Source: Paracoccaceae bacterium (GTDB taxonomy: Bacteria > Pseudomonadota > Alphaproteobacteria > Rhodobacterales > Rhodobacteraceae). Taken from it: a DNA stretch of 33,032 bases. The notes below the pieces were generated by a model. The model did not search any database, was not told the origin of the DNA, and was given only the letters and a program-made list of their open reading frames with translations. A program made the translations under genes and the position numbers. Positions 31,799-33,032 of the stretch are shown here, piece by piece. Location of the stretch: contig JAHEJA010000015.1 of assembly GCA_024639125.1 (NCBI GenBank), positions 1 to 33,032 on the forward strand. The letters run 5' to 3'. Numbering within the stretch: the stretch's first letter is position 1; every line of letters begins with the position of its first letter.

Positions 31799-32461
31799 AT
31801 GAATACTGTTGATGATATGATCTATAGCGCCACCACAAAGAAACGCCCAATGATCGGGCTGACGCTTTTGGTTGTCGAAGATAGCCGCTTTGCCTGTGAA
31901 GCGCTTAGATTAATGAGCCTGCGCAGTGGTGCACGCTTGCGGCGGGCGGATTGCTTGGCTTCGGCCCGACGGCATTTAAAAACATATCGCCCAAATGTGA
32001 TGATTGTTGATGTCGGGTTGCCGGATGGGTCTGGATTGGACCTTATTCGGGACATTAAAAACAGCTTTGATTTCGCGCCGATTTTATTAGCGACAAGCGG
32101 GGATGATTTTCTTTACGAACCCGCCCTAAAAGCAGGGGCACATGGGTTCATCGCCAAACCACTGGCGTCAATATCCGAATTTCAATCGATGATATTACGA
32201 CACTTCCCTGGACGGCCCGTATTAATCGATAGCCAGGCAATAGACGAAGTGATTGTACCAGACTCAATCGCCTATCGGGATGATCTCTGCCATGCCCTAG
32301 AATTACTAGAGGATGGAATGTCACCTTATTTGAACAAATTTATCTATGGGATTGGCACCTGTGCCGCCGATGCAGAGCTTTTGCAATGTTTGAAATCATT
32401 GGACATTCAAAACTTGAAATCCGTCATTTCAACTAAGATAAATGCAATTCACCCACTATAG
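31799..32461 (+). CDS. Orphan response regulator with uncharacterised helical C-terminal domain
   Basis: The 220-residue protein has a short N-terminal tail, then a receiver at about 20-135 with Glu27/Asp28, phosphoacceptor Asp71 (MIVDVGLPDGSG), Thr99/Ser100 and Lys120 (AKP). The remaining 85 residues have no DNA-binding helix-turn-helix or enzymatic motif. They look mainly helical (YRDDLCHALELLEDG, LNKFIYGIGTCAADAELLQCLKSL) and may resemble a degenerate four-helix phosphotransfer or protein-binding module. GGGGAAA lies before the ATG, with a possible CtrA-like site further up. It could act as a phosphate sink or a protein-interaction output. Its end overlaps the GNAT gene by 6 bp. Confidence 0.85.
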   Translation: MNTVDDMIYSATTKKRPMIGLTLLVVEDSRFACEALRLMSLRSGARLRRADCLASARRHLKTYRPNVMIVDVGLPDGSGLDLIRDIKNSFDFAPILLATSGDDFLYEPALKAGAHGFIAKPLASISEFQSMILRHFPGRPVLIDSQAIDEVIVPDSIAYRDDLCHALELLEDGMSPYLNKFIYGIGTCAADAELLQCLKSLDIQNLKSVISTKINAIHPL

Positions 32462-33032
32462 CGCCGGATCAGAGCTTACACGAACAAGGCTTGTTAAATT
32501 GCCCAAACGTTCCCTTTGATTTCCCTGGTCATCAAAGTTACGAGGAGACAACCACGACAAGAACGCTTCTTTTAGTGCGGGCCAATCAGTGTCAATCACA
32601 GCAAACCATGCCGTGTCGCGATTACGACCTTTGACAACTGCGGCTTGGCGAAAAGTGCCTTCGTAGCTAAATCCCAAGCGCTGTGCGGCGCGGCGCGATG
32701 GCATGTTAAGCGCATCACATTTCCATTCGAACCGTCGATACCCATGCTCAAAGGCCCATTGCATCACCAAAAACAACGCTTCGCTCGCCCCACGTGATCT
32801 TTGGAGCGAGGGTGAAAAATTGATGTGCCCAATTTCAATGCTCCCCATAACAGGGTCAATGCGCAGAAATGCACAAACACCTAAATACTTGTGCGTCGTC
32901 GCATCGCGCAGAGCAAAGAAATGCGGATCCGTTTTTCCCGCCATATCGGAGGCCCATTTGAAATACTGCGCGGACGAATGAAACGGCCCATAGGGTAGAA
33001 AATTCCAATTCGCATCAGCGTCTTTGAAAGCT
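32456..33032 (-). CDS. GNAT-family N-acetyltransferase (RimJ/RimL-like), N-terminus cut off
   Basis: The reading frame stays open to the right edge, so the gene is longer than the 162 residues from the internal ATG at 32944. The added part reads KDADANWNFLPYGPFHSSAQYFKW and matches the start of RimJ/RimL-type acetyltransferases. Acetyl-CoA-binding strands follow: GVCAFLRIDPVMGSIEIGHI, SPSLQRSRGASEAL (the R/Q-x-x-G-x-A type motif with GA) and RAAQRLGFSYEGTFRQA. These enzymes transfer acetyl groups to protein N-termini or small amines; the target is unknown. It converges on the orphan receiver gene with a 6-bp overlap. Confidence 0.9.
   Translation of the reverse strand, partial: AFKDADANWNFLPYGPFHSSAQYFKWASDMAGKTDPHFFALRDATTHKYLGVCAFLRIDPVMGSIEIGHINFSPSLQRSRGASEALFLVMQWAFEHGYRRFEWKCDALNMPSRRAAQRLGFSYEGTFRQAAVVKGRNRDTAWFAVIDTDWPALKEAFLSWLSPRNFDDQGNQRERLGNLTSLVRVSSDPAL

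Overview
This is a gene-dense chromosomal segment from an alphaproteobacterium, most likely a marine member of the Rhodobacterales (Roseobacter group). The evidence is the complete cytochrome bc1 operon petABC close to a petP-petR regulator pair, the order-typical DUF1467 and EI24-domain membrane proteins, ubiG, an ECF-type bioMNY biotin transporter, twin-arginine signals, and a base composition near one half GC. I see no tRNA, rRNA, CRISPR array, insertion sequence or prophage. The left edge cuts the end of an IlvA-type threonine ammonia-lyase; the right edge cuts the start of a GNAT acetyltransferase.

Layout. 1-3180: ilvA tail, SDR oxidoreductase, then a phosphorelay-like pair (Hpt protein and a divergent receiver-PP2C phosphatase) and a NUDIX hydrolase. 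3259-11026: a long plus-strand run with Hsp33, a CoA-pyrophosphatase-like NUDIX enzyme, the CCA-adding enzyme, two tandem ABC half-transporters and an Fe-S 23S-rRNA-m5U-type methyltransferase. 11090-12860: an envelope group of an L,D-transpeptidase lipoprotein, a CAP-domain lipoprotein and a Tat-exported L,D-transpeptidase. 12990-13232: a small exported membrane peptide followed by tandem terminators. 13290-17500: bioMNY facing a thiolase-like protein and an acyl-CoA-ligase-like protein. 17589-21849: a FixJ/NarL-type response regulator, an AT-rich spacer of about 520 bp, a periplasmic SUOX-fold protein that appears to start at an ATA codon, and a hybrid histidine kinase. 21989-27855: petCBA, a small outer-membrane barrel, ilvE and petP-petR. 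27856-33032: ubiG, proline iminopeptidase, a nitroreductase, an EI24 protein, DUF1467, methylmalonyl-CoA epimerase, an orphan receiver protein and the GNAT fragment.

How the genes fit together. Energy metabolism (bc1 complex, ubiquinone synthesis, PetPR control) and biotin-related acyl metabolism (BioMNY, thiolase, ligase, methylmalonyl-CoA epimerase) sit beside a rich signalling set of one hybrid kinase, four receiver proteins besides it, and a free Hpt protein. Most convergent gene pairs overlap at their 3' ends with no terminator between them. The three clear intrinsic terminators are at 13197-13232, 21937-21961 and 25562-25592.

The best candidates for something new are (1) the bioMNY-linked thiolase that has lost two of four family active-site residues and is translationally coupled to an acyl-CoA ligase, and (2) the periplasmic cofactor-less SUOX-fold protein with its hybrid kinase and response regulator, with a probable ATA start codon and a hairpin over the kinase ribosome-binding site. 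Functions are inferred from motifs read by eye; no database search was run.
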